DNA from: Lutjanus erythropterus
Lineage: Eukaryota > Chordata > Actinopteri > Lutjaniformes > Lutjanidae
Assembly: GCA_020091685.1 (NCBI GenBank)
Contig: CM034611.1
Location: forward strand, 1,427,261 to 1,491,260
DNA: 64,000 bases
Reading direction: 5' to 3'
Below are positions 51,825-62,830 of this stretch, piece after piece. Every line of letters begins with the position of its first letter. The stretch's first letter is position 1. Made by a program: the position numbers and the translations under genes. The notes below the pieces were generated by a model that had not been told where the DNA came from, ran no database searches, and worked only from the letters and a program-made list of their open reading frames with translations.

Positions 51825-51965
51825 GACGGATGACACGTCTCCACTTCCTCCCACTGTACAAAACTGAGGCCAAAATATCCCGGACATGAGCGCCGCCATC
51901 TTTCATGTGTGACATCATTTGGAGCCAGAGTCTGTGCAGCGGTGACCGTCCAGAAAGCCAACTGA
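51825..51965 (+). repeat. Dispersed fish repeat (GGAGCCAGAGTCTGTGCAG type)
   Basis: CCACTTCCTCCCACTGTACA, AAACTGAGGCCAAAATATCC, GAGCGCCGCCATCTTTCATG and TTTGGAGCCAGAGTCTGTGC. I recognise these words from an abundant fish repeat; class not certain. Confidence 0.5.
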
Positions 51966-52671
51966 CTCCATCTGCAGCAGAGCTCAGCTGTTAATTCTGA
52001 TGTGAAAATCCAGTTTTTATACCATTAAATAATGAAAAACCACACTGATGAGGAACATGAACAAACATTAGCATCATAAGAACTACTTAGGGCTCAAGTC
52101 ATTTTCTTTTTTTCAAATCTTTCTTTCCTTCTGTCTTTCCCACTTCTCTTCAGTTTCACCTCTCACCTTCCTTTCCTTTCTGTATTGTCATGTTTTCACG
52201 ATTTTCTTTCTTTATTTTTCCTTTTTTCTTTCCTTGATTTTTTGTTTGCTTCCACATTTCCTTGCTTTTGTCCTACTATAATTTTCTTTTTAATTCTTCC
52301 TCGTCTTTCTAGTTTTTCTCCTTCCTCGTTTTTTTCTTTTTCTTTCTAATCTTTTGTTTCCTTCTTTTACTTCCTCTTATGCTCGTCCATCTTTCTTTAT
52401 TAACTCATCTGAAACTGAAACCGCGTACGTCTACAGTTGACAGTACATTTATCCTTCTTCACTTCTTCTTCTTGTGAATGCAGCACTTTAACATGATGTG
52501 TGAATACTTTTACTTCAGTTTGTCCTCAGTGAGCAGAAAGCTGAGACGTTTAGTTCTCAGTGAAAGGCGCTCTTTGTTGTTCTGCTCTCTCTGTTACATT
52601 CCATAATGGTAAAGCCTGAACACAGAGGGATCATGAAAACGTCTTAATGACATTCCTGTGTGTACTGAGCC

Positions 52672-52766
52672 CAGAGGCCGCGGCCGGCCGAGCGAGCAGC
52701 GCGGCGGCGGAGTGAGTCAGAGACAGACGGTGGCAACAAAGGTCGAGCGGTTTGTGTCGAAAACTA
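52672..52766. promoter_or_regulatory. CpG-rich patch, possible promoter or enhancer
   Basis: GAGGCCGCGGCCGGCCGAGC and GAGCAGCGCGGCGGCGGAGT form an isolated run of CpGs in CpG-poor surroundings, with an AP-1-like TGAGTCA at 52713-52719. It lies about 7.5 kb upstream of dipk1c exon 2 in gene orientation. I could not find a signal-anchor-coding ATG frame next to it on the minus strand, so a link to dipk1c is conjecture. Confidence 0.35.
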
Positions 52767-53886
52767 CTGAACAACTTTCTGTCTGAACTCGCCGAGGCTG
52801 TAAAGGTTTTTCAGGAATCAGGAGCCTGAAGCGTTTTCCAGGAAACTACTGGAACAAATTAAATTCATACACGTTCTGTAGGAGTGTAGTGAGGCGTTTT
52901 ATTGTGTTTGTGAGGATTCTGTTCAAATAAAAAGAAACTGATGCAGATTTTTACAGTACAGTGGGTTCAGTGCTGAAATGTTTAAAGTCAAGGAAACTGA
53001 ACATCTCTCTCCTCAGATGTAACTGCAGGCTGATTAAAACCCAATAAGACAAGATATTAACTAATATTTCTGTGACAGTAATTTGATTATTAGACAGATT
53101 ATATTACGTTTTTTTGTTTCTTTTTGTTGTTGTTGTTTTGCACTGATATTTGTTTGGTTATCGTGTTTAGAATTACAGTTGTATTGTGTAATGTCTGTTG
53201 TCTCGTGCTTAATTTCCACGCCTTGATCAGTTTTAATGCACAATGCAATAAAATAAAATAAAATAAAAGGTTATTATTACCTACAGCAGTGCTTCCCACA
53301 GGTTTTTCCTGAGGACAAACTTTTTAAAAAACACAAACCTAGTTTGTGTGACCCAAGTTTGCCTTTTCCACATCACCCTATATTATCTTGATGCTTTACT
53401 GAAAACATGTTAAAACTTTAGGCTGAGTTAACAGGTAATCTCATTGTTTTTAGGACATTTTATTCAGTCACTTAAACAATAGAGACATTTTAAATGCTTT
53501 GTTAAAGACGTACTGCTGACATAAAACTTAAATTTGTAGAATTTCCTCCATTGACCTTCAGTAGACGGAGGTCGACACGCCCCTAGTTTGGAGAAGCGAC
53601 AGGAGTTTTGGTGAAGGAAGCTAAGAAATGTAAAAAAATGCTAAAAAAAACAATATCAGTTTAAATGTATGCAACATTTACAACATCTGGTGAAACCTTA
53701 TATGATGGACTGTGCATAAGACTTCCATAACACTGTCATGACCATGTAATGACACCTGAAGGAGTCACTGTTGTCATTGTTTGAGACGTCTTTCTGATGA
53801 CAACTTGACATGTTTCTCACCGCAGTAACAAAGCAACATATTCCTGCAGGATGGCGGTTTACCATGACTGCATTAATTATTTCATT

Positions 53887-54292
53887 TTATTGGACTTTAT
53901 GGATGCATACTGTCGTAAGCGTAGCGTAGTTCCTTTACAGGGAGGAGTGTAATCATCACTCTACATCAGCTCATTGCTTATATGATGTAGAGCGGGCTGC
54001 AGACTGCCGGTGCTGCTGCTTATAGCGGAGCAGAAACATATATGCAGCAGTAAGTTGTCAGTGTGACAGTAAATGTACAGTTCCAGTTACAGGGCATCAG
54101 TTAATAATCACTGAAGCTTTTCAATACCAAGAAAGGCTCATCTGTTGTTTCCCAACTGCAGGAAAAGTGAGGGGCTTAGCCCCGAAGTAAGCTGAGCAGG
54201 AAAGGCTAACATTAAGCTCGCGTTGTACCTTAGCAATGTTAGCTCAGGTGCTGTTGTAGCATGTTGTCGGCTGCCCACTGGCAATCCCAATC
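53887..54292 (+). repeat. Dispersed repeat A, copy 2
   Basis: Counterpart of 10117-10485. This copy has an extra internal block of about 100 bp after GCGTAGCGTAG (about 53930-54050). Such indels between copies suggest an old, inactive family. Confidence 0.7.
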
Positions 54293-54775
54293 AAAACTAA
54301 TCACATATGACAGTTTAATGTAATGTTATAACATAAAACTAAATGTTTCTTTAAGTCAGTTTATGTTGTCTTGGTTGATGTCAGGTTGTCATAACAAAGA
54401 CACCTGAAATGACGTCAACTTTGCATTAAAAATGACACAACTGACCGAAAGATGCCAACAGTCATAAGCATTCATAAAGCCTAATTTATCAACAAATACA
54501 CCAGCTAGCAGCTAATCTTCCCTTCAGGCGACTCTGTAAGCTTCTCCAGCACCTTTATTTTCCAGCAGAGTTAAATGGAGTGAGACGTGTGTGAGAGCTG
54601 CTGTTTATCAGCTGACAGATGAGTGTGTTCGCCCACTAACTGTGTGTGTTTGTGCGTTTAGTGCTTCATTAAGTCAACAGTCACCTGCTCGCCGGCTCCT
54701 TACTGAGGCTAACTGCCGCCAAAACGCTCGGTGCAAAGTTTATTTGTGTGTTTAGCAGAACAGGGTGTGTATCTG

Positions 54776-54815
54776 TGAGTGTGTGTACAGTACGTGTGTG
54801 TGTGTGTGTGTGTGT
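54776..54815. repeat. (GT)n microsatellite, interrupted
   Basis: Short GT runs either side of ACAGTAC. Confidence 0.9.
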
Positions 54816-54944
54816 TGTGGGTGTTCATTAGCAGGGAAACAGTGATGCAGACTGTGTTGTGGCCTGCGGCTGTGGACTCACCAGCTGTGAGATCAGCCTA
54901 CACTTCCAGTGAACTGACCTCGAGGTCAACCGGTCCACCCACGT

Positions 54945-54953
54945 TGTGTGTGT

Positions 54954-55000
<47 letters not shown>
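54945..55000. repeat. (GT)n microsatellite
   Basis: About 56 bp with one GAGT interruption. Confidence 0.96.
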
Positions 55001-55003
<3 letters not shown>

Positions 55004-55369
55004 ATACACATCACGCACATACAGCGGTGAATACAAGCCATTCAGCCCACACCTCATACATCCCACAGGCTGTAAAAATCACACCATTGTTCTTGGAGCT
55101 CTCTGCCTGCTCAGCACAACAGGAACACAGACCGCACGGAGTGTTGATTCACACTGGAGGCTCATGGGAATACTGTACATTACTGCACTTGACCTCTGAC
55201 CTTCTGTCACCAGTGATGAATCACTGGTTAAAATCGAGGGGTGACTTTTTATTTCATAACATATAACAACAACATATAACAAAGTTATCCAAAAATCATG
55301 TCATTTAACATCAGTGATAACAGCGTTCACACACATTTTCCTAAAATAAATAAATAAATAAAAAACCCT

Positions 55370-55425
55370 GTTAAGTACACTAATGAAGTATTTGTACTTA
55401 GTTACTTCCCATCTCAGCCCGCAGA
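55370..55425 (+). repeat. ACTTGAGTA-type fragment
   Basis: TAAGTACACTAATGAAGTAT followed by TTGTACTTAGTTACTTCCCA and TCTCAG, the right-arm end of this element family. Confidence 0.5.
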
Positions 55426-55815
55426 GTCACATGGTGTGAAAACAGGCGTTCAGGGTGCAGAGTATTTGAAGTCAGGGTGGCACTGAAATGATTTTGAAGC
55501 TGCTGAACAGTCACAGGTTTCTTTAACACAAAAAACTGTCAGTGTTGGAAAAAAAAAAGGCAGCCTTCTCAGAGTTTCATGCAGCTTTATTTCAAAAAAG
55601 AAGGAATTTTCTTCATGTTGATTTTCTCAGAAACCAGTGAACCGAAACCATCTGCTGACTGGAGGAAAGATCTGACGATGATGATGGTGTGTTTTGGAAA
55701 GTTCAGAGCTGTGATGTAAATTATCTGCAGTTTTTACTTAATGGGTGAAATGTGGAAAACCACTTTAATGGTCCTTTAATCAGTGAAAGTCACAAAATGT
55801 TCACTTAAATGATTG

Positions 55816-55816
<1 letters not shown>

Positions 55817-55871
<55 letters not shown>
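55817..55871. repeat. (GT)27 microsatellite
   Basis: About 55 bp uninterrupted. Confidence 0.97.
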
Positions 55872-55874
<3 letters not shown>

Positions 55875-56816
55875 CTAAAAATCAGTCTCATTCAGCATTT
55901 TGGCACCAAAAACTCTTCAATATTTATTGTCCTCAAATGTTTTGTCAGACACAACATCACTGAGCTCATATATATATACGGCCTGGACTGATTCTCTGTA
56001 TATAAATAAAGGTTTTGTTTCTGCAGCTGTATTTAATGTCTGTTTTTGCTGCCAGAGAAACAGACTTCAGACATGTTTCTTGAATTACTATTATTATTTT
56101 GTGTTTTTATATCATTCCTCATTCAAATATGAAGTGACGCCTGCGGGGAGAGATGGCAGCACATAAGAAATAATTTGATTATATGTGTGTGTGTTTCGCT
56201 GCATGAGTTGTTGGCATGCAGGCTTGTTGGCAGCACACAGTTTGGTTTTATTGGAGCACGAGGAGGACATTTTCAACACTGAGGCACGTTCTGGCGCTGT
56301 GACGGCTGCAGGTTTGTGCCCTCAGGAGCCTGATAAGAACCCTTGACACTCAGTGAGTCTCTGCATGCTGTTTGACCACAGGCATTTTACAGACACTGTC
56401 TTTTGTTCTTCACTGTGACGTGTCACAGCCCGGCGTCATGCTTTCATCAATGACTCATTTATCAGTCAGAGTAGGCAGCAGCATGAAGAGACCGAACGTC
56501 TACACACAGCAGCACAGTCAGAGTCAATCTGGCAGACCCTGCAGAATCAACTTTCAAAATGTTTTTTTCTTTGCGTGTGAATGCTGTAAGCACTGATGTT
56601 GATTGACAGGATTAACACTTTATATTTAGGTGTTTGTAAGAAGTGTTAGTGAAGAAGATTCTTCAGGTGTCTGTACCTCACTTCAGTAACTTTTTAATTT
56701 CACCCCCTCAGACTCGTTAGTTTAGATTCACTGCAAGATGAAACGACGAAAAAACATTTTGTCCACTACAGGACATTGTTTTTTTCCAAACATGTGGAGT
56801 CCAACAACGCCTGGCA

Positions 56817-56846
56817 AAAAAAAAAAATATATATATATATATATAA
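56817..56846. repeat. A-run and (AT)n
   Basis: About ten A followed by about nine AT units. Confidence 0.93.
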
Positions 56847-56993
56847 TAAATAATGATATTATATTTAATTCATGTGTGTGATGCTCCTGTTTGGTTGTTT
56901 TGCTCCTGTTTGGTTGTAAATTTTGTGACAGTTTGAGACAGAGGAAGTGTTGCCTCACATTAAAAGTTAAAGTTGTTCCTTATGAAAACAGAC

Positions 56994-56996
<3 letters not shown>

Positions 56997-57035
<39 letters not shown>
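56997..57035. repeat. (CA)n microsatellite
   Basis: About 38 bp uninterrupted. Confidence 0.96.
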
Positions 57036-57038
<3 letters not shown>

Positions 57039-57310
57039 GGAGCAGCTCTTCGTCACACTCATTCATGCAGCTGCAGTGTGTTATTTTAGCATCCTGTAGC
57101 CGCTGTGAATATTTCATGAGCCGTATAATAGTTTGATACAATGATGCAATTAGAGAGCTGAGGCCGCTTTGTGCTGACTCGTGTTTTGGCTCCGGGCTTT
57201 AAAAACTGTCAAAACTCACATTCATCCTCACAAAGACGCCGCTGCTCTCAGCTTCAAGAGAGCGTGAGGAAGAGACGGCAAGCATGCAAATATAGACACA
57301 CACTGGCAGA

Positions 57311-57311
<1 letters not shown>

Positions 57312-57376
<65 letters not shown>

Positions 57377-57380
57377 ACAC
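57312..57380. repeat. (CA)n microsatellite
   Basis: About 68 bp with one AGAC interruption. Confidence 0.97.
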
Positions 57381-57531
57381 CTACAGAGAGTCCAAACAAA
57401 AGGCTGATTCTGTGGACAGCTGTCTGCTCTGTGGTTAACACACAGTACACAACTCAGGTTCCACCGATGATGACATGCAACCATCAGAACCCACAAACTG
57501 ATTCTGATCTATGAGGCTCATGCAAACATAA

Positions 57532-57544
57532 ACACACACACACA

Positions 57545-57584
<40 letters not shown>
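57532..57584. repeat. (CA)n microsatellite
   Basis: About 52 bp with one CATA interruption. Confidence 0.96.
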
Positions 57585-57585
<1 letters not shown>

Positions 57586-58079
57586 CACTAGCAGGGTAGC
57601 TCCAGTGATAACTCTCTACAACACCACAGGTGGGACACAACAACAACACAGTACAAATACTTTGAACACAAATATCTGTACTTTCACCAGCTCATACTTT
57701 TGTTTTAATGCATTCATGAGGAATTATTGATTATCATTTTGCATATTGTGCAAACACTGGGGCTGCACAATTAATCAATTGTTTTTCAAAATCATAATAT
57801 AGCTTTCTGCAATTTTCAAATCGTAGGAGGTGCAACATTTGTTAAAGGCAAAATGTGTCTTTTTTTAAAAAAGGTAAAGTCATTCTTTGTTGCTCTGCAG
57901 GACTGACTGTTTTTAGTCTTTACACAAAGAAGTTTGAGAAGCAGCTCCTGCTGAGGCTGAAATAAAGGCATCAAATGACCTGAAGTGTGTGATTTACACT
58001 TTGAAGCAAAGTTAATGTCCATTATTTTCAGTATATTTATTTACTGATTTATTATTTGATTTGATCTGATTTGAAATGA

Positions 58080-58255
58080 GAACAGTCAGTAGAAATGTCC
58101 AGAAACTTTGAAACTCTGAGGACATTTCAGAGCCTGAACTTTTTCATTTTTACTGCAGTAAACAAGTTGAATCAGTATTTGTACTTTTACCAGAATTTTT
58201 TATTTATTTATTTTTTTACTAAAGTTTTTGTACTTCTCCTTGAATAAATAATGTG
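58080..58255 (+). mobile_element. ACTTGAGTA-type dispersed element fragment
   Basis: AACAGTCAGTAGAAATGTCC is shared with 28586-28605. GAGCCTGAACTTTTTCATTT, TTACTGCAGTAAACAAGTTG and AATCAGTATTTGTACTTTTA are shared in inverted form with 40425-40490. It abuts the LTR-like unit at 58305. Confidence 0.6.
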
Positions 58256-58304
58256 TGGACTTCAAGCGTGCTGGACTAAATAGAGAATATTATGATTATA
58301 TTAT

Positions 58305-58720
58305 TGTTATGGTTTGGAAATTTTGTTGGTCACTTCCTGTTTTATTTTGTAGTCTTGGTTCTCCCTCGTGTGTCTTGTTTTTACTTCCTGTCTTTGTCTG
58401 TTTTCCCGCTCTTTTTGATTGTCATTAGTGTCACCTGTTTGTCCACCTGCCTCTCATTAGTTCTGTCTATTTATCCTCTGTGTTCCTCTGAGTCAGTGTC
58501 AGTTCATTGTGTTTCTGTTTCAGTCAGTCTGTGTCCCCTGTGTCTCCCTCCTGAGTTTCTTCCATGTTTTTTGAGTTTGCCTGTTTGGTTGGACCTTGGT
58601 TTTTTATCTGTGTATGTGTGTAAACCCTTGTTTCATTTGTTTAATTTCATTAAAACTTTCTTGAGCCAGTTCCCTCGTGTTGTCTGCTTTTGGGTCCTGC
58701 CCCTTGCTGAACTGGGAACA
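58305..58720 (+). mobile_element. LTR-like dispersed repeat (possible solo LTR)
   Basis: TGTTATGGTTTGGAAATTTT opens the unit and CTGAACTGGGAACA closes it. The flanking five bases are ATTAT and ACTAT (4 of 5 alike), as expected for an old target duplication. Internal landmarks are CTATTTATCCTCTGTG (TATA-like), a T/C-rich body and GCTTTTGGGTCCTGCCCC near the 3' end, all known to me from abundant fish repeats. The 179-codon open frame across it is Phe/Leu/Val/Ser-rich and looks accidental. Confidence 0.45.
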
Positions 58721-59070
58721 ACTATATTATTATTTTTGTTTGTTTTTCCACAAACAGACAAGTTTAGTTTTAGGCAAGTTAGAGTTAATGAGAGCCTGAA
58801 TCTGCTGAAAGTAAAGCTGGTTTATTCTTAGTACAGGACCCCAAACTAGGATTCAGTAGGATCCAGAATCAACTGAATCAAATAGCTGTCCCATTTTTAT
58901 CCCAGACTATCCCCGAAACTTCTTTGATCCAGACAATCTTGCTGTTTTAATGAGGAGCTGCAGATTAAAGACGTTGGTGGATATTTTCTGACGTGATCTA
59001 AGTGTGACATCAAGTTCAGAAGCGGAGCTGCGGCTCAAAGCCGCCGTGGTTACAGATGTTTTTGGGGTCA

Positions 59071-59409
59071 GCGGTGGCTTCAGAGAGAATAGCAGAGACG
59101 CAGCCTTGTTGACGTCGCTCAGGCGGCTTTGACCCTGCAGGCCTCCTTGTTGGTATGCAGCCCTCATCTCAAACACTGCTGCTCTCTCTTTTAAGTGTCT
59201 TATCTGTCCTCTGTCCCACTCTGACCTCCTGCTCTCCCTGGTTTTCTACTGCTCTCCCTGCAGCAGTCATGGCTGAATGCAGATCAAGAAACCATGACAG
59301 TTTCTGCTGATAACAGATTTCTTTCAGCTGCACGGAGCACAAGAGGAAATAAACAAGTTATGTACCCAAGTAGTGCAATTAAAGGAGAAATATGTACTAA
59401 ATCATAAAA
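59071..59409. other. Intergenic; no gene seen
   Basis: A 90-codon minus frame ends near here (58907-59176) but shows no recognisable domain. Confidence 0.5.
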
Positions 59410-60070
59410 TGATCATGATTTGTCATCATTGATTCCAAAGAAATCTCTGCACGTAAGGTGCAAAGCTGAAAAGGTGATGCAAAGTGAAAAAGTTTTCTGT
59501 GGTCTGACGAGTCCACATTTCAGACTGTTTTCACTAATCATGGACTTCGTGTCCTCCGGGCTAAAGAGGAAAAGGACCATCCAGATTGTTCCCAGCACTG
59601 ACTTCAACAGACAGCAGCTGTGATGGTATGGAGGGATTCAGAGAGACATATGCTGCCATCACTGACGTCTTTTTCAGAGACGTCCCTGATTATTTCAGAG
59701 AGAAGATGCAGAGACACATTGTGGACGTGTTCCAACAGCGTGTCTTCGTAGTTCAGGTACTAGACTGAGCTGCCTGCAGTCCAGACCTGTCTCCCATTGA
59801 AAATGTGTGGTGCATTATGAAGCACAAAATAGGACAACAGAGACTGTGGACTGTTGAGCAGCTGAAGACGAATATCAAGAAAGAATGAGACAGAATTTAC
59901 CTTTAAAACTTCAACATGACACAGTCACGATTATTTGAGACATGTTACAGACATCAAACACAGAATGAGTGTATATTTGCAAAAAACAATAGTTAATCAG
60001 TTTGAACTTTAAATATCTTTGTCAATCATTCCATTCTGTTTTTTTGCTTTACACAACGTCCCAACTGTGC
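59410..60070 (+). pseudogene. Dead Tc1/mariner-type transposase remnant
   Basis: Broken reading frames resemble the C-terminal half of a Tc1-like transposase. SPDLSPIENVW is encoded at 59778-59810, followed by MKHKI..QRLWTVEQLKTNI and an in-frame TGA at 59886-59888. Upstream, shifted frames give HGLRVLRAKEEKDHP-like and MVW-like pieces (about 59540-59640). The 3' flank (GTTAATCAGTTTGAACTTTA then AATATC, later ACACAACGTCCCAACT) is shared with the element at 30.5-31.0 kb. SPDL-PIEN-W holds the last catalytic Glu of the DDE/D triad in this superfamily. Multiple frameshifts and stops mean no function. Confidence 0.75.
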
Positions 60071-61430
60071 AGCTCTTTTCTTCCAAACTGAGCTGAAAAT
60101 CTGAGCTCGGTCACTAAATTAAAAAAACATCTTCACTTCAACAGAAGGTGTTTCACTCCACTCTGGTTTTCTGTTGTTGCTCAGCAACAGCATCATTTTG
60201 ACGAGTGGCAGGAGTCAGGAGACGACAGATTGCTCATTTTTCGGCGTTCAGCTGTTATTGGAAGAAATGAGAGCGGGGGGAGCAGGTGGAGAGCTCAGAG
60301 TTTGACTCAGGAACAGTTTGACAGAAGTTACAGCAGCTGGCTGATGCAGTGAGGGTTCAGACGAGTCCACCTCAAACCGTTCAGGTACAGAAACGCCCCT
60401 CAAACCAGCTTTTAACCACCTATGACCTGCATATGTTTTAGAGCATTTCAGTTTTTCCTCAGTGCCACATGTTTATTTGATTAAAGTTGTAAAGGACAGA
60501 GTGAGACAAAATAATTCTGCAAACATCTTTGTGCATGAATAGAAAGATGTTTGAAGTGGCCAAACAGTCAGCTCACTGCTAGAAATCATTTCATCATGTT
60601 AAACCTGCATTCATTGATGTTTTGGCCGCTTAGAGCCGCTCAATGAGCCATAAATGCAACATTTATCATCTTATACAGTTAAACACAAGTGAACATGTTT
60701 GCAAACAGTTACCTCTTTATTAGAGATGTAACAATATATCAAATATTGTCATATTGCAATAAAAAATAAAGCTACAATACTGAACTGTTATATAATGGCT
60801 GAACAGCTGCTAAATACAGAGAAGTGAGAAACCAGAGGTGATGACTGGTTTGGTTTGGGATGAACCCATCTGAGAAGATGAAATCATACAGCCGGAGTAA
60901 ATAAAGTCAGACCGACAGGGTTGCAGTGAGGATAATATTGGAAGGAAATATTGATTTCACCTGAGAGTAAAGAGCCTGTCTGAGAGCAGAGCTGATTACA
61001 TTCCCTCAGACCTGCTGCAGAGATGTTAACTGAAGGTTAAACACTGTCATTTTGTGCTCAGACAGCTGCTAACAGACCAGAGAGCTGCCACTTTAATTAT
61101 CACACATCACAGCAGACTGATGGAGCCTCAGAAACACACGAGAGGACGCAGATCGATGCTGCACCAATTACATATATGCAATGTAGCCGTGACAGATTTG
61201 TCTGGACACGACATGGACTGAGGTGTCTCAAGTGTGTGTTACTGTCTTTTACTCTATTTTTTCCTTTCTTTTGTCATACTGTAAAGGGATTTACTCAATA
61301 TAATGCTGAACTCATCTCTTTGATCATCAGTCTCTGAGGAAAATAGAGAGTTTAGAAGCTGTTGTTCCAGACATACACATTGATATCATAAACTTTTGTT
61401 TGCTACAGAGTTTTTGAATCCAAAATGCAC

Positions 61431-61580
61431 ACTGTAAAAACTAAAAATTGAGAAAACTCAAATTTTCAAGGCAACAGACAGCAATAGATTCAATCAAGTT
61501 TTGAAAAAGTTTTTACCAACTACTGATCTTTTGTTAAGATGATTTACTTTTCTTCTTTAGATAAACTTAAAGTTTCATTT
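61431..61580 (+). repeat. Dispersed MITE-like repeat C, copy 2
   Basis: CACTGTAAAAACTAAAAATT, GAGAAAACTCAAATTTTC, TCAAGTTTTGAAAAAGTTTT and ACTACTGATCTTTTGTTAAG match copy 1. A shorter piece with CATTGTAAAAACAAAAAAGT, GACAAAATTTCAAGG is at 31612-31650. Confidence 0.7.
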
Positions 61581-62045
61581 TCTTTGGAGGAGAAAAGTTA
61601 GTGCGATCATTTCAAAACCTTTAAAGGCAGCTGTGACTCCTGTTGTAATCCATCACAGTGAACATGAAGTCTCTATTTATTTATGTCAAAGTTACATTAT
61701 GGTAATGAGGTGATAGGATAGAGAAAGAAATAAAAAATAAAGAATATTACCAGGAAAAAAGTTGCATAACACTGATCTGGTCCTTTAGTTTGTGCTGCTG
61801 TTCCTGTTCTTATGTCCACGACCTGCAGCTTTACATTTATCAACAATAATTCATGTGTGTGTGTGTGACCTTCGTGTTGGCCAACACTGCAGGGTAAACT
61901 TCTCTGATGCCAGACTGCAGTGCATTGTGGGTCCAGAAACCCCATGACTGAGCTGTCTGTCAGCCAGTTGCCCGGGGCAACCGTTCTTAAAAAAAAAAGA
62001 AAAGAAAACTCAAACCACTTTAATGTTTGCCAAGAAAATCTGTCC

Positions 62046-62047
<2 letters not shown>

Positions 62048-62093
<46 letters not shown>
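62048..62093. repeat. (GT)n microsatellite
   Basis: About 46 bp uninterrupted. Confidence 0.97.
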
Positions 62094-62095
<2 letters not shown>

Positions 62096-62699
62096 ATTCA
62101 TTCTGAAGCCATTATGAAGAAAGGATGTAGTGTGGTGGAGATGTGAGCAGACTGATGAGCAGTTATTTTCTGAATAACAAATCAGTTTGGAGTTTGTTTC
62201 ACTGATTTATGAAGAGAAATATTTAAGGACTTGGCTGCAGGAGACACACAGAGACACGACCTGCCAACACTGGTGTCTCTTTCCCATCCAGTTTCTTTTT
62301 TAATGTGTCAAATTTCTGCTCTATTCTTTTTCATTTTGGCAAGACGCAGCTTGTCTGCTGATTGATAATGACTTTGTTATTAAAAGACCGATGTTTTGCA
62401 TCTTTTAGCTCCTTGGATCGTGTTTAAGATTCTTATTCATTATTATTCATTACATCGACTTTGTTCCAGGTTTCAGTTCTTTTGTATGAAATCAACCTGC
62501 AGAGACTTGCTGCAGAGTCCAAAGTGAACAGTCCTCTTTTTTCAAATTTCTTTCTTACTTCCACTACTAAAAGTGAGGACTGAAAACTTTGTAGAGCCTT
62601 GATTATCGACACGTTCTCACTCACAGCTCGTCCAGTACAGCAGTTTGGTCGCTGCTTCAAACTATGAAACTGTAGATACTTTTACAGAGCTCTGTGGTC

Positions 62700-62830
62700 A
62701 AGTTAGGAATAAGTTAAGTTAAAATTACTTTACATAAGTTAAACAAGTTGAAGTTGTCTTCACACAGGACATGAACCCCCGTCTCCTGAGTGAAAGTCCT
62801 GAGTTTGTTTGATCCATCCTCCCCACCTCC
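62700..62830 (-). repeat. SINE-like repeat with tRNA-like B-box remnant, copy 2
   Basis: ACACAGGACATGAACCCCCG then TCTCCTGAGTGAAAGTCC. On the minus strand GGTTCATGTCC (62767-62777) differs from the B-box consensus GGTTCRANTCC at one position. The tail diverges from the 50.4-kb copy. Confidence 0.4.

Noticed and set aside
58292..58831. 179-codon plus-strand open frame, Phe/Leu/Val/Ser-rich, resembling a membrane protein
   Set aside because: It coincides with the LTR-like repeat at 58305-58720. The hydrophobicity comes from T/C-rich DNA, not from conserved helices.
58907..59176. 90-codon minus-strand open frame with ordinary amino-acid composition
   Set aside because: No recognisable domain, no clear splice partners; not enough to call a gene.
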